This document shows, piece after piece, positions 18,037 through 28,299 of a stretch of DNA of 64,000 bases. The position numbers were made by a program, and so were the translations under genes. Numbering within the stretch: position 1 is the first letter of the stretch; each line of letters begins with the position of its first letter. The stretch is from Campylobacteraceae bacterium (GTDB lineage: Bacteria > Campylobacterota > Campylobacteria > Campylobacterales > Arcobacteraceae), in the NCBI GenBank assembly GCA_013373175.1, contig JABXII010000007.1:1-64000 (forward strand), read 5' to 3'. Below the pieces are notes generated by a model. It saw nothing but the letters and a program-made list of their open reading frames with translations. It was not told the origin of the DNA and ran no database searches.

Positions 18037-18744
18037 TTATACAAGAATATCTAAATATGTTGTGTTTACAGAATCTTTATATTTCAATGTAGAGTCTTCA
18101 AGTCCTAGTGCTTTTTCTAATTGTTTGATTAGTTTTGAGCTATCATTTTTATATAAATAACTTTCAATATTAGCTATAAAATCTTTTTCAAATTTTTCGT
18201 CAGTTTTTAATCTTTCATATAATTTATCGAAATCTACACTTTCTGTATCTTTTTCAAGTGTAAAATTTAATTGAAGCTCTTTTTGTTCATTTACACTTTT
18301 TTCATAATAGCTAGCATGAAAAGCAATTTTACTAACTCTTGTTTGACCTTCTCTTGTGAAGTTTTCATCATCATATGCTAAGTGTGATGTAGTATAGTCT
18401 GCTTGTGCATATATATTATAGTAGTGAGTTCTTATATTATCCTCATGTACATCAAAGCTATCCTGAGAATAAGATGTTATAGTAAAATCTCCTGAACCAT
18501 CTTTACCATTTTTGAAATCTTCAATTATGTCTGAAACTTTTCTTATGCCATTTACAGCATTTTTTAACCAAGGATTTTCTTCTAATTGTTCTTTTGTTGG
18601 TTGATACTCTTTTCTATCATTTTCAATATTTGTAATAGAAGAGTTTATTTTATCTACTGTTTCTTGGTCAAGTTCTTGTGGTTCAGGCAAAGGTAATATC
18701 TCTTTAAAAGAGTTTATTCTGCTAGTGGATGAGTTAATAAACAT
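18037..18744 (-). CDS. Hypothetical protein, Arcobacter-type, no recognised domain
   Basis: 235 residues, soluble, acidic, no signal peptide. The N-terminus MFINSSTSRINSF and the long helical NKINSSITNIENDRKEYQPTKEQ segment look like an extended coil. A middle part rich in Tyr, Asp and Ser (ITSYSQDSFDVHEDN, HYYNIYAQADYT) has alternating beta-type patterns. The C-terminal third is helical. It resembles the type of structural or flagellum-associated protein that starts with a short Ser/Asn-rich tail, like the unrelated 131-residue protein at 48313-48708, but I cannot assign it. It is divergent from the glucosaminidase gene. Confidence 0.55.
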   Translation of the reverse strand: MFINSSTSRINSFKEILPLPEPQELDQETVDKINSSITNIENDRKEYQPTKEQLEENPWLKNAVNGIRKVSDIIEDFKNGKDGSGDFTITSYSQDSFDVHEDNIRTHYYNIYAQADYTTSHLAYDDENFTREGQTRVSKIAFHASYYEKSVNEQKELQLNFTLEKDTESVDFDKLYERLKTDEKFEKDFIANIESYLYKNDSSKLIKQLEKALGLEDSTLKYKDSVNTTYLDILV

Positions 18745-18865
18745 ACTAATCCTTTATTAATCTAATATTAAGAATTGTAATATTAGTTAACTTAATATTG
18801 GTTTATATTTATAAATAAATTATTTATATATTTTAATTTTTTTGTATATTATGATAATATAAAAT

Positions 18866-19624
18866 ATGAAACAAATTTTAATATTACTACTACTTACAAA
18901 CTTTTTATTTTCTTACAATAAAGAATTTTCATATAGAAAATATAATCATGTGAAGAAGTTTTACTCTTCTTTAATAAAAGAAACTATAGATATAGCTTTA
19001 AAACACAATATGCCACCAGCAGCAATATTAGCAATTGCAAGTGTTGAGTCTGGATATGGAAGAGGTTATGTAGCTTCTATTTCTGGAAATATTCTAAGTC
19101 TTGGAGCAAATAAAAATGATAAAGCTTTGCCTTCTTTATATTTACCTAATACTAAAAATCCTTACAAAGTAATATATAATACAAAAGAGATAGAGAGTTT
19201 TTCTAAAGATGAATTAGTATGGAAACAAAGACCAAAGAGTCTAAAAAAAGATTATAGACCAAAAGGAATTGCAGGAACTACTACAAACTTGGACTATTTT
19301 GATTACAATAAAGATGCAAAGAAAAAAGCAAACTTACAAAATATAAAGGAGTTCTGTACTCTTTGGATAAGTTATGAAAATCGTTTTAAAGCTTTTAGTG
19401 GTGCAAGAGCCTTTTTAGATGAGCAAGTTAAAAAACATGGGAAAGAAATACTTTTTACAAAAAAGCTGAATAAAGAGTTTATAAATCATGTTGGGGGAAA
19501 GAAAAACTCTTTTAACTATAGAAAAACTTGGCCCGTGAAAGTAATCAAAGTTTTAGAAAAAACAGGACTTACTGAACTTACAAAAGATATTTACAATAAT
19601 AAAAGTTTTAAAGAAAGTTGGTAA
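18866..19624 (+). CDS. Exported glucosaminidase-domain protein (Bax/FlgJ-like)
   Basis: 252 residues. A signal peptide (MKQILILLLLTNFLFS, cleavage after about residue 16) directs it to the periplasm. The body is a glucosaminidase fold: PAAILAIASVESGYGRGYVAS supplies the catalytic Glu and the GYG motif, followed by SGNILSLGANK and, later, AFSGARAFLDEQVKKHG. Such enzymes cut peptidoglycan glycan strands during growth or assembly of envelope machines. The next gene starts within or just after its stop codon, so the pair is co-expressed. The Bax-like family is the closest match I recognise; substrate detail is inferred. Confidence 0.8.
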   Translation: MKQILILLLLTNFLFSYNKEFSYRKYNHVKKFYSSLIKETIDIALKHNMPPAAILAIASVESGYGRGYVASISGNILSLGANKNDKALPSLYLPNTKNPYKVIYNTKEIESFSKDELVWKQRPKSLKKDYRPKGIAGTTTNLDYFDYNKDAKKKANLQNIKEFCTLWISYENRFKAFSGARAFLDEQVKKHGKEILFTKKLNKEFINHVGGKKNSFNYRKTWPVKVIKVLEKTGLTELTKDIYNNKSFKESW

Positions 19625-19629
19625 ATATT

Positions 19630-20955
19630 ATGCAAGTATCAAGAGTTGGAAATAAAGAAGAATTAAATCAAGTAAAAATAGATGATATAAAAAAACCTAT
19701 TACGGAAACTAAATTTGATGACTTACTAAATCAATTAGATGTAGAACTTTTAGATGAAGAAAAAGAACTATTTCAATCAATTATTGTAGATAGAAGAGTT
19801 TCAAAAGATGAATTAAACACTTTAAGTTATGAAGAGGTAAAGAAACTAAAAGAGATAGTCTATAGAAGTGATTTAAATGGTAGTTTTATAACTGATTCTT
19901 TGGTTGTCTTTGAAGGCTTAGAAATGGCTGCTTATTTAGAAACCCCAAATTTAAGTGATGATGACAATTTTAATAAAGCAATATTTGAAGTATTAAGGGA
20001 TTTAAATCTTTCTCAAGAGGAAGGTTTAAGTCTTATTAGAGAACTTGGTGACTTTGTTGATAATGAAGAAAAAAGGGATTTTGAAAATAGACTTTCAAAT
20101 AGTCAATATGACTCAGGGGTAAGATATAAAGTGCATATGGGAAAAGACATGCAAGAGTTTATCTCTAATCGGCTTGAGGAGTTAAATAGAGGTTTTGATA
20201 CTACAAATGATGAAATAGTAAAGGAAGATTATTTATATTTAATTAATATTTATAATAAGATAGATTCAAAATATAATAGTTTAAAACAAAAAGATGAATC
20301 TTCTTTAGAACAATACACAAGAGATACAAAACCTAATCCTATTTATAATCAAGAAGTAATAACTCTTTATAACGATGTTGTAAAAGAACATGAAGAAAAA
20401 GATAAAAAAGAGTTTGAAGAGCTTTTACTAAAGCTTGAAATAAATAATCTTACCGATGAGGAAAAAGAGAAGTTTAGGCTGATATTAGAGGATAAAGAGT
20501 TCTCAAATATCGAAATGGATAGCTTAAGTTATGAACAGATGAAAAAAATAAGTCAGCTAATATCCCAAAAAGATTCAAATGATATTCCTATAGAAAATAC
20601 GTCTGTTACTTTAGGAAGTAGAACTTCTGCACTACTTAAAACAGTAACTGCAAGCGATGATGATAGTTTTAATAAAGCTTTATTTGAAAAGGTAAAGAGC
20701 TTTAGTACCATGGAAGAAATAAATGACTTTTTATTACCAATTTTAAATCATATTAGTGAGCAGCTAAAAAGATTTGATGAAATATTTAAATTGAATATGA
20801 ATGAATTATTAGATGACTTAATAAATGGCTTTAAAGAATGGTATGATAAAGCAGAAAATAAAGAGACAAAAGAGCACTATACAAGTGTAATTGAAAAGTA
20901 TAGTGATTTTAAAGAGTTCTATGAAAAAATAAAAAAAACAGATGAAAATTCTTGA
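19630..20955 (+). CDS. Uncharacterised acidic protein with an internal duplication
   Basis: About 441 residues from ATG 19630; a TTG at 19618, overlapping the previous gene, is possible but less likely. No signal peptide or membrane segment. Residues about 30-130 and about 262-360 are diverged copies of one module: FDDLLNQLDVELLDEEKELF against FEELLLKLEINNLTDEEKEKF, then ELNTLSYEEVKKLKEIV against EMDSLSYEQMKKISQLI, then DDDNFNKAIFEVLRDL against DDDSFNKALFEKVKSF. The gene directly follows the glucosaminidase, so a role in regulating or localising that enzyme, or in a shared appendage, is a reasonable guess. I do not recognise the family. Confidence 0.65.
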   Translation: MQVSRVGNKEELNQVKIDDIKKPITETKFDDLLNQLDVELLDEEKELFQSIIVDRRVSKDELNTLSYEEVKKLKEIVYRSDLNGSFITDSLVVFEGLEMAAYLETPNLSDDDNFNKAIFEVLRDLNLSQEEGLSLIRELGDFVDNEEKRDFENRLSNSQYDSGVRYKVHMGKDMQEFISNRLEELNRGFDTTNDEIVKEDYLYLINIYNKIDSKYNSLKQKDESSLEQYTRDTKPNPIYNQEVITLYNDVVKEHEEKDKKEFEELLLKLEINNLTDEEKEKFRLILEDKEFSNIEMDSLSYEQMKKISQLISQKDSNDIPIENTSVTLGSRTSALLKTVTASDDDSFNKALFEKVKSFSTMEEINDFLLPILNHISEQLKRFDEIFKLNMNELLDDLINGFKEWYDKAENKETKEHYTSVIEKYSDFKEFYEKIKKTDENS

Positions 20956-21026
20956 ATTTTTTTGAGTAATCTATAATTGACTTTACTGTACAATCAATTT
21001 TTAAAACAAAAAATATAAAGAGCATT

Positions 21027-22862
21027 ATGATACAACTAAAAAATCTTTCAAAACATTTTGGTGAAAAGACACTATTTACAGATTCAAATTTAATATTAGG
21101 ACAAGGTCAAAGAGTTGGGCTTGTAGGAAGAAACGGTACAGGTAAATCTACACTTTTTAAACTTATTTTAGGTGAAGAACAAGCTGATGATGGGGAAATC
21201 TTAATTCCTAAAAACTATAAAATAGGTGCTTTAAAACAACACTTGGAATTTAGTGAAAAGACATTAGTCGATGAAACAGCTTTGGCTTTAGCTGAAGATG
21301 ATAAGTACTCAATTTATAAAGTGGAGAAGATACTATTTGGTCTTGGGTTTAGTCATGAAGACTTACAAAAAGATCCTTTATCTTTTTCTGGTGGTTATCA
21401 AATTAGAATCAACTTAGCAAAACTTTTAATTACTGAACCAAATCTATTACTTCTAGATGAGCCTACAAACTACTTAGATATCCTTTCTTTAAGATGGCTA
21501 AAAAACTTTTTAAAAAGCTTTGATGGGGAAGTTATCATCATCACTCACGATAGAGACTTTATGGATACTGTTTGTACTCATACAATGGGTATTGTAAGAC
21601 AGTCTTTATTTATGCTTGAAGGAAATACTCATAAGTTTTATGCCCAACTTGAAGCAAATGATGAACACTATGAAAAACAAAAAGAAGCACAAGATAAAAA
21701 AAGAAAAGAGTTAGAAGAGTTCATTGCTAAAAATAAAGCAAGAGCTTCAACAGCTGCTCAAGCTCAATCAAAAGTAAAACTTTTAGAAAAAATGGATGAA
21801 ATGGATTCAATTGTAGATGAATCAACTTTAGAGTTTGATTTTAACTATAAAGATACTCCTGCAAAAGTTTTACTTGATGTAAAAGATTTAAGTTTTGGAT
21901 ACAAAGAAAATGAAATACTTTTTAAAGATATTTCTTTTACTTTAAAAAAGGGTGAGACTTTAGGAATTATTGGTAAAAATGGTAAAGGTAAATCTACACT
22001 TCTAAATAATATTGCAAAAGAGCTAAAACCACTTAGTGGAACTATAGATTATCATGGAACTACTACCTTTGGACACTTTGGGCAAACAAATATTTCCCAC
22101 CTTAATCCAAACAATACAATCATGGATGAAATCTATGTTTCAAATGCAAAACTTCCTGAATCTACTGTAAGAGGTATTTGTGGTTCTATGATGTTTAGTG
22201 GAGATGATGTAAAAAAGAAAATCTCACTTTTATCAGGGGGAGAAAAGAGTAGGGTAATGCTAGGACAAATCTTAGCAAAAGATGTAAACCTATTATTTCT
22301 TGATGAGCCTACAAATCACCTTGATATGCAATCAATTGATTCACTTACAAAAGCTATTAAAAACTTTGAGGGTTCTTGTATTATAGTAACTCACTCAGAA
22401 GAGTTATTAAGACAAGTATGTGATAGACTTATTGTTTTCGCAAAAGATGGAGCTGATTATTTTGATGGAACTTATGATGAGTTTTTAGAAAAAATTGGTT
22501 GGGAAGATGAAGAAGGTGAAGAACAAAAAGAGAAACCAAAACAAGCAAAAGTAAACAAAAAAGAGAATAAAAAGTTAAGAGCTTCAATAATCCAAGAAAG
22601 AAGTAAAGAAACAAATCCTTTAAAAAAGAAGATTGAAAAGCTTGAAAATTCTATTATGGAAGTAGAAGATGATATTGAAAAATATCAAGCAGAGCTTATA
22701 CAAGCTTCAAATCAAGGTGATAATAGCAAGATTATAGAACTGTCTCAAAGTATTAAAAAACATGAAGATGAAGTTGAGCAGATGTTTGAGTCTTTAGAAG
22801 AGAATCAACTAAAGCTAGATGAGTTGATGGCTTTATATGATAAGAAGTTAGAAGAGATTTAG
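21027..22862 (+). CDS. ABC-F family ATPase (Uup/YheS-like)
   Basis: 611 residues, no membrane part: two ATPase domains. Walker A motifs are GRNGTGKSTL (about 36-45) and GKNGKGKSTL (about 318-327); signature motifs LSFSGGYQIR and LSLLSGGEKSRVML, and Walker B LLLLDEPTNYLD and LLFLDEPTNHLD are complete. A charged P-site-tRNA-interaction-type linker (about 200-260) and a C-terminal coiled coil rich in Glu and Lys (about 500-611) match Uup-like proteins. ABC-F factors act on ribosomes or stalled complexes rather than transport. It is monocistronic and followed by the dispersed repeat at 22868. Confidence 0.9.
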   Translation: MIQLKNLSKHFGEKTLFTDSNLILGQGQRVGLVGRNGTGKSTLFKLILGEEQADDGEILIPKNYKIGALKQHLEFSEKTLVDETALALAEDDKYSIYKVEKILFGLGFSHEDLQKDPLSFSGGYQIRINLAKLLITEPNLLLLDEPTNYLDILSLRWLKNFLKSFDGEVIIITHDRDFMDTVCTHTMGIVRQSLFMLEGNTHKFYAQLEANDEHYEKQKEAQDKKRKELEEFIAKNKARASTAAQAQSKVKLLEKMDEMDSIVDESTLEFDFNYKDTPAKVLLDVKDLSFGYKENEILFKDISFTLKKGETLGIIGKNGKGKSTLLNNIAKELKPLSGTIDYHGTTTFGHFGQTNISHLNPNNTIMDEIYVSNAKLPESTVRGICGSMMFSGDDVKKKISLLSGGEKSRVMLGQILAKDVNLLFLDEPTNHLDMQSIDSLTKAIKNFEGSCIIVTHSEELLRQVCDRLIVFAKDGADYFDGTYDEFLEKIGWEDEEGEEQKEKPKQAKVNKKENKKLRASIIQERSKETNPLKKKIEKLENSIMEVEDDIEKYQAELIQASNQGDNSKIIELSQSIKKHEDEVEQMFESLEENQLKLDELMALYDKKLEEI

Positions 22863-22867
22863 GGAGT

Positions 22868-22937
22868 GGAACAAATTATATCTCTAAAAAAAGATTATAA
22901 ATCCAGTAAGTTAGATTTTCTAATTTTGTTCCAAAAT
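22868..22937 (+). repeat. Dispersed intergenic palindromic repeat, copy A (70 bp)
   Basis: The ends are inverted (GGAACAAA 22868-22875 with TTTGTTCC 22925-22932). The 70 bases match the reverse complement of 56163-56222 at 54 of 60 aligned positions, with one 10-base block (22918-22927) present only here. Both copies sit between convergent gene ends. No ORF is carried. This could be a non-autonomous mobile remnant (MITE/REP-like) or a conserved hairpin RNA. Confidence 0.7.
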
Positions 22938-22949
22938 TTAGAGGTTTTA

Positions 22950-24713
22950 CTATACACTTTCAACACGGTTCCTTCCATTATTTTTCGCTTTGTACAGTGC
23001 TTTATCAGCTTTAGAAATTATTGTTTCAATTGTATCCCCTTCTTGATACATTGCCAATCCGAAGGATGAAGTTTTATGTCCAACTTTATCAAAACTAAAT
23101 CCCTCTATAAGCTTTCTCAGCTTCTCTGCATATTGAATTAGTCCTTTTAAGTCTGACTCAGGACAAATAATTAAGAACTCTTCACCTCCCCAACGTCCAA
23201 CAGTATCAGACTTTCTAGCATTGTTTTGAAGTATGTTAGAAATATTAGATAAAACATCATCTCCTACTTGGTGTCCGTGTGTATCATTAACTTGTTTAAA
23301 GTGGTCAATATCAAGTATTATTACACCTAATGAAGCTTTATACCTTTGCACTCTATCAAACTCATATATCAGCACTTCATCTAGTTTATGCCTATTATAC
23401 AGTCCCGTAAGCTGGTCTGTTACATAAAGTTGATTTAGTTCTCCATTTTTCTCTGCTAACTCACTAGTGACAGCTTCTACAAAATGCACCAAACGAGATA
23501 TTATTCGTCCATGTTTATTTAGATAAGGGTCACTTGTGTCTTCAGGTATTTCTTTCACAATTTTAGAAAGAGTGTTGTTAGAGGCTTTACCTTCTCCCTC
23601 TCTAAAACTAACTATAAGCATTGTTGAATTTAGTAGCTGTAGATTAGATGGTGTTCCAAAAAACTCCCCATATGTATAGAATCCAAATGTAGGTGCTACC
23701 TCTTGAAATGGTGCAGTTTCAAGTTCTACAAGTTCTTGCATTAAAAAGCGTCTACATCCACATGTATACAGAAAGATTGCTTCTGGTTGGAATGTTTGTA
23801 CCAACTGATGTATTTGAGCAGAATCATTAATGATTAACTCTGGATCTCCATAACCAATTCTGATTTTTTCACCCTCATTAATATCTGCAACAAACTGTAT
23901 CCCTCCCTCTTCATCAACAAAAACTGGGACTCTAGCTAGCTCCTTACCATCACGCTGTAAAAGTATAGGAAACTCTAAAACATTGAGGAAAAAGTTCTCA
24001 TCATTGGGAAGACCTAGATATTTGTCATATACTTCAAATGCAGGACGATTGTCGATAGTTTTAACTAACATACCATCTGCTTTTGTAATAGTCATCTCCT
24101 GACTTAATGGTTTCCATCCTAGATATGTTCTGTAATCTATTTGAAGTTCTTTACCTAAGAATACAACTACAACAGCTCCTTTTGATTTAATCCACTGCTT
24201 AGAGAATACTAATGAATTATTCATAGAAGCATAATCTCCAGCACCTCCTCCAAATATTGGATATGATGACTCAGAAGTTTTTATTCCTTCAAGAAAACTA
24301 GCTACATCTATACTTAGTGGCGTACTTAAAAGTAAAACACCTGCTATATGTTCATCAATAGTAGATATCTCACTAGCAATAACTTTACCCGTATCAAACT
24401 CTTTAGTATTATCAAACTCTTTAGAAATAACATGCAAAGTAGTAGTATCAAAAAAGCTGAACCCTATTACGGTACTACTCGTATACGTCTTTCCAAAAAT
24501 CACTTCACCTACTGTTGTAGCTCCGACAATAACAGCTTGTGGTAGTTGTTTAGAAATGCTTGTAGTTACTTTTTCTATCCACTTTTCATCTGTATCAGCT
24601 GAAAAAACTTGTATTAATATTGAGGAGAAGTTAGCTTGAGCTTTTATTTCTGAAGAGGAAAGAATCTCTTCTAGTTCATTTATGTTTTTAACTGAATAAG
24701 ATAGGTGCTTCAT
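22950..24713 (-). CDS. FIST sensory domain fused to GGDEF diguanylate cyclase
   Basis: About 587 residues from ATG 24713; a TTG at 24746 would add 11 residues, but AAAGAG is better placed for the ATG. The FIST N and C domains (about 10-380) include AVIVGATTVGEVIFG, SYPIFGGGAGDY and FLYTCGCRRFLM; this module is thought to sense small ligands such as amino acids. A linker leads to a GGDEF domain (about 425-585) with DQLTGLYNRHKLDE, VIILDIDHFKQVNDTHGHQVGD and an active-site GGEEF, so cyclase activity is likely. It makes c-di-GMP in the cytoplasm, affecting motility or biofilm. It has no HAMP or membrane helix. Confidence 0.9.
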   Translation of the reverse strand: MKHLSYSVKNINELEEILSSSEIKAQANFSSILIQVFSADTDEKWIEKVTTSISKQLPQAVIVGATTVGEVIFGKTYTSSTVIGFSFFDTTTLHVISKEFDNTKEFDTGKVIASEISTIDEHIAGVLLLSTPLSIDVASFLEGIKTSESSYPIFGGGAGDYASMNNSLVFSKQWIKSKGAVVVVFLGKELQIDYRTYLGWKPLSQEMTITKADGMLVKTIDNRPAFEVYDKYLGLPNDENFFLNVLEFPILLQRDGKELARVPVFVDEEGGIQFVADINEGEKIRIGYGDPELIINDSAQIHQLVQTFQPEAIFLYTCGCRRFLMQELVELETAPFQEVAPTFGFYTYGEFFGTPSNLQLLNSTMLIVSFREGEGKASNNTLSKIVKEIPEDTSDPYLNKHGRIISRLVHFVEAVTSELAEKNGELNQLYVTDQLTGLYNRHKLDEVLIYEFDRVQRYKASLGVIILDIDHFKQVNDTHGHQVGDDVLSNISNILQNNARKSDTVGRWGGEEFLIICPESDLKGLIQYAEKLRKLIEGFSFDKVGHKTSSFGLAMYQEGDTIETIISKADKALYKAKNNGRNRVESV

Positions 24714-24862
24714 AGTATAATCTCTTTCATTTAGATAATGCTTCAAATTTTAGCATTTATATTATAAGATTATATAAGTAAACCTACATAATTTTTAAAT
24801 AAGTTTTACACTACCACTAGTTCTTGGCACAAATTAAGATTAGTAAAACTACCTATGCTAAA

Positions 24863-24900
24863 ATTCTAGGATTATCAAACTTTGATGCAAAATCTAGAAT
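24863..24900 (-). repeat. Two-level stem-loop downstream of response regulator gene
   Basis: Outer arms ATTCTAG (24863-24869) and CTAGAAT (24894-24900), inner ATCAAA (24874-24879) and TTTGAT (24881-24886). It lies 23 bases past the response regulator stop codon on the minus strand, without a clear U-run, so a weak terminator or 3' stabiliser is likely. The rest of 24747-24922 shows only AT-rich promoter-like sequence. Confidence 0.4.
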
Positions 24901-24922
24901 AGTCTTCATATTTAAATCTTTT

Positions 24923-25354
24923 CTATTGCTTATTCTCTTTTATACTATTTATTAAGTTTGTTAGTGTGCTTATTAAACTAGTATGTTCTACTGGTTTTTG
25001 AAGTATATTTGTTACTCCTATTTCATTTAACTGTTCTATCTTTTCTTTTTCTGTATGTGCAGAAATCACTAATATCTTTTGTTCTTTATTTATTAATAAA
25101 ATCTGTTTGCAAAGTTCTATTCCATCAAGTTTTGGCATACTAATATCAGTAATTATTAAATCATAAAAATTACTACTATTTGTTTTGTAATCTTTGTATT
25201 GTTTTAATGCTTCTTCTCCATTGAAACATATATCAATATTAGAAAAGAAATTCTCCAAAAGTTTATTTAATTGTTCTCTTACATCAAGATTATCTTCAAT
25301 AAAAAGTATTTTTAACTTTTTACTAAACTCTACTAATTCTCTTAAACTTTGCAT
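24923..25354 (-). CDS. Stand-alone response-regulator receiver protein
   Basis: 143 residues comprising one CheY-like receiver (about 14-130). FIEDNLDVREQLNKLL holds the acidic pocket; LIITDISMPKLDG gives the phospho-acceptor Asp; ILVISAHTE provides the Ser/Thr switch and ILQKPVE the conserved Lys. No output domain is present, so it acts as a phosphate relay or protein-interaction switch. It lies 15 bases downstream of the large sensor kinase and is presumably its partner. Confidence 0.9.
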   Translation of the reverse strand: MQSLRELVEFSKKLKILFIEDNLDVREQLNKLLENFFSNIDICFNGEEALKQYKDYKTNSSNFYDLIITDISMPKLDGIELCKQILLINKEQKILVISAHTEKEKIEQLNEIGVTNILQKPVEHTSLISTLTNLINSIKENKQ

Positions 25355-25369
25355 TTTTTTCCTTTATTT

Positions 25370-28189
25370 TTAGATAGGTAAATCAATTAAAAATGTTGCA
25401 CCATTGTTTTCATTTATAACTTTTAGATTACCTTTACAGTGGTCGTTTATTATGATTCTACTCATATATAAACCTAAACCTGTACCATCCTTATCACTTT
25501 TAGTAGAGAAGTATGGATCGAAGATTTTTTCGATAAGAGACTCTTCTATTCCTCCACCATTATCTTGAATTTTGATAATAACACTATGCTCATTTCTTTT
25601 ATAGGTAGTGATACATATTTTTTTATTTGGAATATCCTTTTCTGTTAGGATATCTTCTGCATTTTTAATGATATTTAAAATAACTTGCTGTATCTCTGTG
25701 GCATAAGAGAAGAGTTTTAGATTCTTTTCTAAGTTTATTTCTAGTTTTATATTTTTTGATTCAATTGATGTTTTTGTAATACTTATAGATTTTTTAATTA
25801 CCTCTTCTAAATCAAACTCTTCTTTTTCTTTATCTGTTTTAAAAAAGTTTCTAAAGTCATCAATTGTAGAAGATAGATGTTTTGAATACTCTGTTATTAA
25901 AATCAATTCCTCTTCAAAGGCTTCTTTGTTTACCTTGTCTTCAATCATAAGTTTTACAAGAAGGTTGTTTGTAGTAGCAGAAATAGCAGCTAAAGGTTGT
26001 CTCCATTGGTGAGCAATCATTGAAATCATTTCTCCCATTTGTGCCAATCTACTTTGTTGGATTAGTTGTTTTGTACTATTCTCATTTTTTCTAATCTCTC
26101 TTTTTATTTTTTCTTCTAGGTTAGCATTTAACTCTTCAAGTCTTTTTTCAAGGATTTTTCTATTTGAAATGTCTCTAATAACAGTATGTATAACTCTTCT
26201 ATTTTCAATTTCAATTGAGGTTAAAACTATTTCTACCCAAACTTCTTTTCTATTATAATTATAAAGAACTGCTTCAAAACTACTAACTCCAAAAATCAAT
26301 ACTTTTTCTAACTTATTATCAAATAGTCTTTCAGAAGAAGTATTATCTGGTTGATATTCTGGGGCAATATTATGTAAAGCCTTATTTAATAGTTCTTTTT
26401 TTGTAAAGCCCAAAACATTCTTTGTTGATTCATTACAGTCTGCTATAACTTTATCTTTTAAAATTAAAACACTATCTGATGATTTATTATATAAAGTCTC
26501 AAAAAGAAGTTTTTGTTTTGCTAGCTCTATTGTTTTCTCTTCAATTTGATTATTAGCTTCTTGAAGCTTTCTATTGTGTTTATTTAAAATAGTTTGTCTA
26601 TAGATAAATATTGCAAAAATCAAAATTGTTATGATAATAACTTGCCAAATTTCTTTGTAATCAAAGCCTTTTTTTATTGATACAGCAGTCCATTTATTAA
26701 AAATTTCTCTATGTTCATCTTCTGATATTTTTTCAAGGGCTTTATTTAAAATATCTAATAAAATATCATTCTTTTCATGTACAGCCATGCTTACAGAATA
26801 AGTCATATTTGTATATCTTGAAATATATAGATTTTTTAGAGCATATTTTGACATGTAGTATGAGGCTATTGGTAAAGGTTGTATTGCAAAATAAGCATCA
26901 CCTTTACTTACTTTTTCTAAAGCCTCTCTGTGTGTTTTTGTAATAATAATTTTAAGCTTTGGATTTGAACTTTTTAGTTCTTTTATTAAAAAAGAGTCGT
27001 ATTTTACAGCCATTGGTTTATCAAGAATTTCTTCTAAACTAGAAACAACTGACTCGTTTTTTTGAGTAATAATTGCAAGTTTATAATTTAGGTAGGCATT
27101 TGTAATAGATGTAAAATCTTTTATATCTTCATCATTAGTAACAGTTGGAATAACATCACACTGTTTTATTTTTAGAAACTCTTTAGTTTGTTCCCAAGAA
27201 ACAGTTGGAATAGGAATAAATTTAATATTTAAAAGCTCTTCAATTTTTCTTAAAATATCAATTGAGATACCTTTTATCTTCCCATCTTCTTCAAAAGAAA
27301 TAGGTTTTAAATCAGAGATATTGCACATTCTGATAACTTTTCTATTCTTTAAATATTCTAACTCTTCTTTAGATAAAAAAGAGACTTCTTTCCTTTGTGT
27401 TTTTTTAGTGTTTGTTCCAAACCATTTTCTTTTTAATTCTAGTATTTCTTCATCACTAACATTTTTTTGTGCTTTTTTTAAGATATCTCTTAATATTGTT
27501 TTATCTTTTGATGTACCAATTGAGATTAAACTAACCATTCTATTATCATCAACAAAACTTGTAGGAGTAACTCCTGAAATATTATTTGTAGTAATCACAT
27601 AATCAAGTACATTTTTCTTTCCTATAGTAGCATCTGCTTTCCCTAAAGATAGAAGCTTTAATGCTTCAAGAGAGTCTTTTACTAATATTTGTTTGATTTG
27701 TGGATAGTACTTCTCTATAGCTTTTTGAGCAAAGAAGCCTTTAGGCATGATTATTGTTTTGCCTTTTAGTTTTTCTAAACTATCAATATTTTCATTTCCA
27801 TCTTTTACATAAATTGCATTTGCAGCAGTATGAAAAACTGAACTAAAAGCTATATATTGAGAACGTTTTTTGTTTTTTGAAATATTTATTATTGCATCAA
27901 GTTCATCTTTTTTTAGCATTTGCATAAACTCATCCCAAGAAGGACCCGTAATATACTCAACTTCAACATCAAGCTTCTTTGCTAAAAGATTCATATAATC
28001 TATAGAAAAACCTTTTGGTTTCCCATTTTCAAAGAAATTGAAAGGTGGCCAATTTAGTTCATTGTGTAATCTTAAAGGAGCGTTGTTTTTTAAAAACTCT
28101 TTTTCTTCTGTTGTAAGTTTTATTTCGTTTGCATTTAAAATATTTAGAAATAATAAAAAAATTATAAGATATTTACTTATTTTAATCAT
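25370..28189 (-). CDS. Hybrid-type sensor histidine kinase with two periplasmic SBP domains and PAS
   Basis: 939 residues. A signal or anchor segment (about 1-20) is followed by two tandem SBP_bac_3-type solute-binding domains (about 25-255, [22 protein letters not shown]; and about 275-495, [22 protein letters not shown]). A membrane helix (about 508-530), a PAS domain (about 560-680, [20 protein letters not shown]) and a HisKA/HATPase kinase follow ([22 protein letters not shown] carrying the phospho-His; IQDNGGGIE and [12 protein letters not shown] for ATP binding). It is an EvgS/BvgS-like sensor without its own receiver; the adjacent response regulator supplies that. Ligand is unknown, perhaps amino acids or polar solutes. 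Confidence 0.92.
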   Translation of the reverse strand: MIKISKYLIIFLLFLNILNANEIKLTTEEKEFLKNNAPLRLHNELNWPPFNFFENGKPKGFSIDYMNLLAKKLDVEVEYITGPSWDEFMQMLKKDELDAIINISKNKKRSQYIAFSSVFHTAANAIYVKDGNENIDSLEKLKGKTIIMPKGFFAQKAIEKYYPQIKQILVKDSLEALKLLSLGKADATIGKKNVLDYVITTNNISGVTPTSFVDDNRMVSLISIGTSKDKTILRDILKKAQKNVSDEEILELKRKWFGTNTKKTQRKEVSFLSKEELEYLKNRKVIRMCNISDLKPISFEEDGKIKGISIDILRKIEELLNIKFIPIPTVSWEQTKEFLKIKQCDVIPTVTNDEDIKDFTSITNAYLNYKLAIITQKNESVVSSLEEILDKPMAVKYDSFLIKELKSSNPKLKIIITKTHREALEKVSKGDAYFAIQPLPIASYYMSKYALKNLYISRYTNMTYSVSMAVHEKNDILLDILNKALEKISEDEHREIFNKWTAVSIKKGFDYKEIWQVIIITILIFAIFIYRQTILNKHNRKLQEANNQIEEKTIELAKQKLLFETLYNKSSDSVLILKDKVIADCNESTKNVLGFTKKELLNKALHNIAPEYQPDNTSSERLFDNKLEKVLIFGVSSFEAVLYNYNRKEVWVEIVLTSIEIENRRVIHTVIRDISNRKILEKRLEELNANLEEKIKREIRKNENSTKQLIQQSRLAQMGEMISMIAHQWRQPLAAISATTNNLLVKLMIEDKVNKEAFEEELILITEYSKHLSSTIDDFRNFFKTDKEKEEFDLEEVIKKSISITKTSIESKNIKLEINLEKNLKLFSYATEIQQVILNIIKNAEDILTEKDIPNKKICITTYKRNEHSVIIKIQDNGGGIEESLIEKIFDPYFSTKSDKDGTGLGLYMSRIIINDHCKGNLKVINENNGATFLIDLPI

Positions 28190-28299
28190 AGTGGTTCAAT
28201 TATATATTATTTTTCATTAATTCCTATTATATTTAAGATAAGAGTAAATTAAAGCTTTTTAGAGATAATAATAAAAAATAAATATTTAAAAGGGCAAAA

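Noticed and set aside
22866-23069. 67-codon plus-strand ORF after the ABC-F gene
   Set aside because: Runs through the repeat at 22868 and antisense to the GGDEF gene; no SD.
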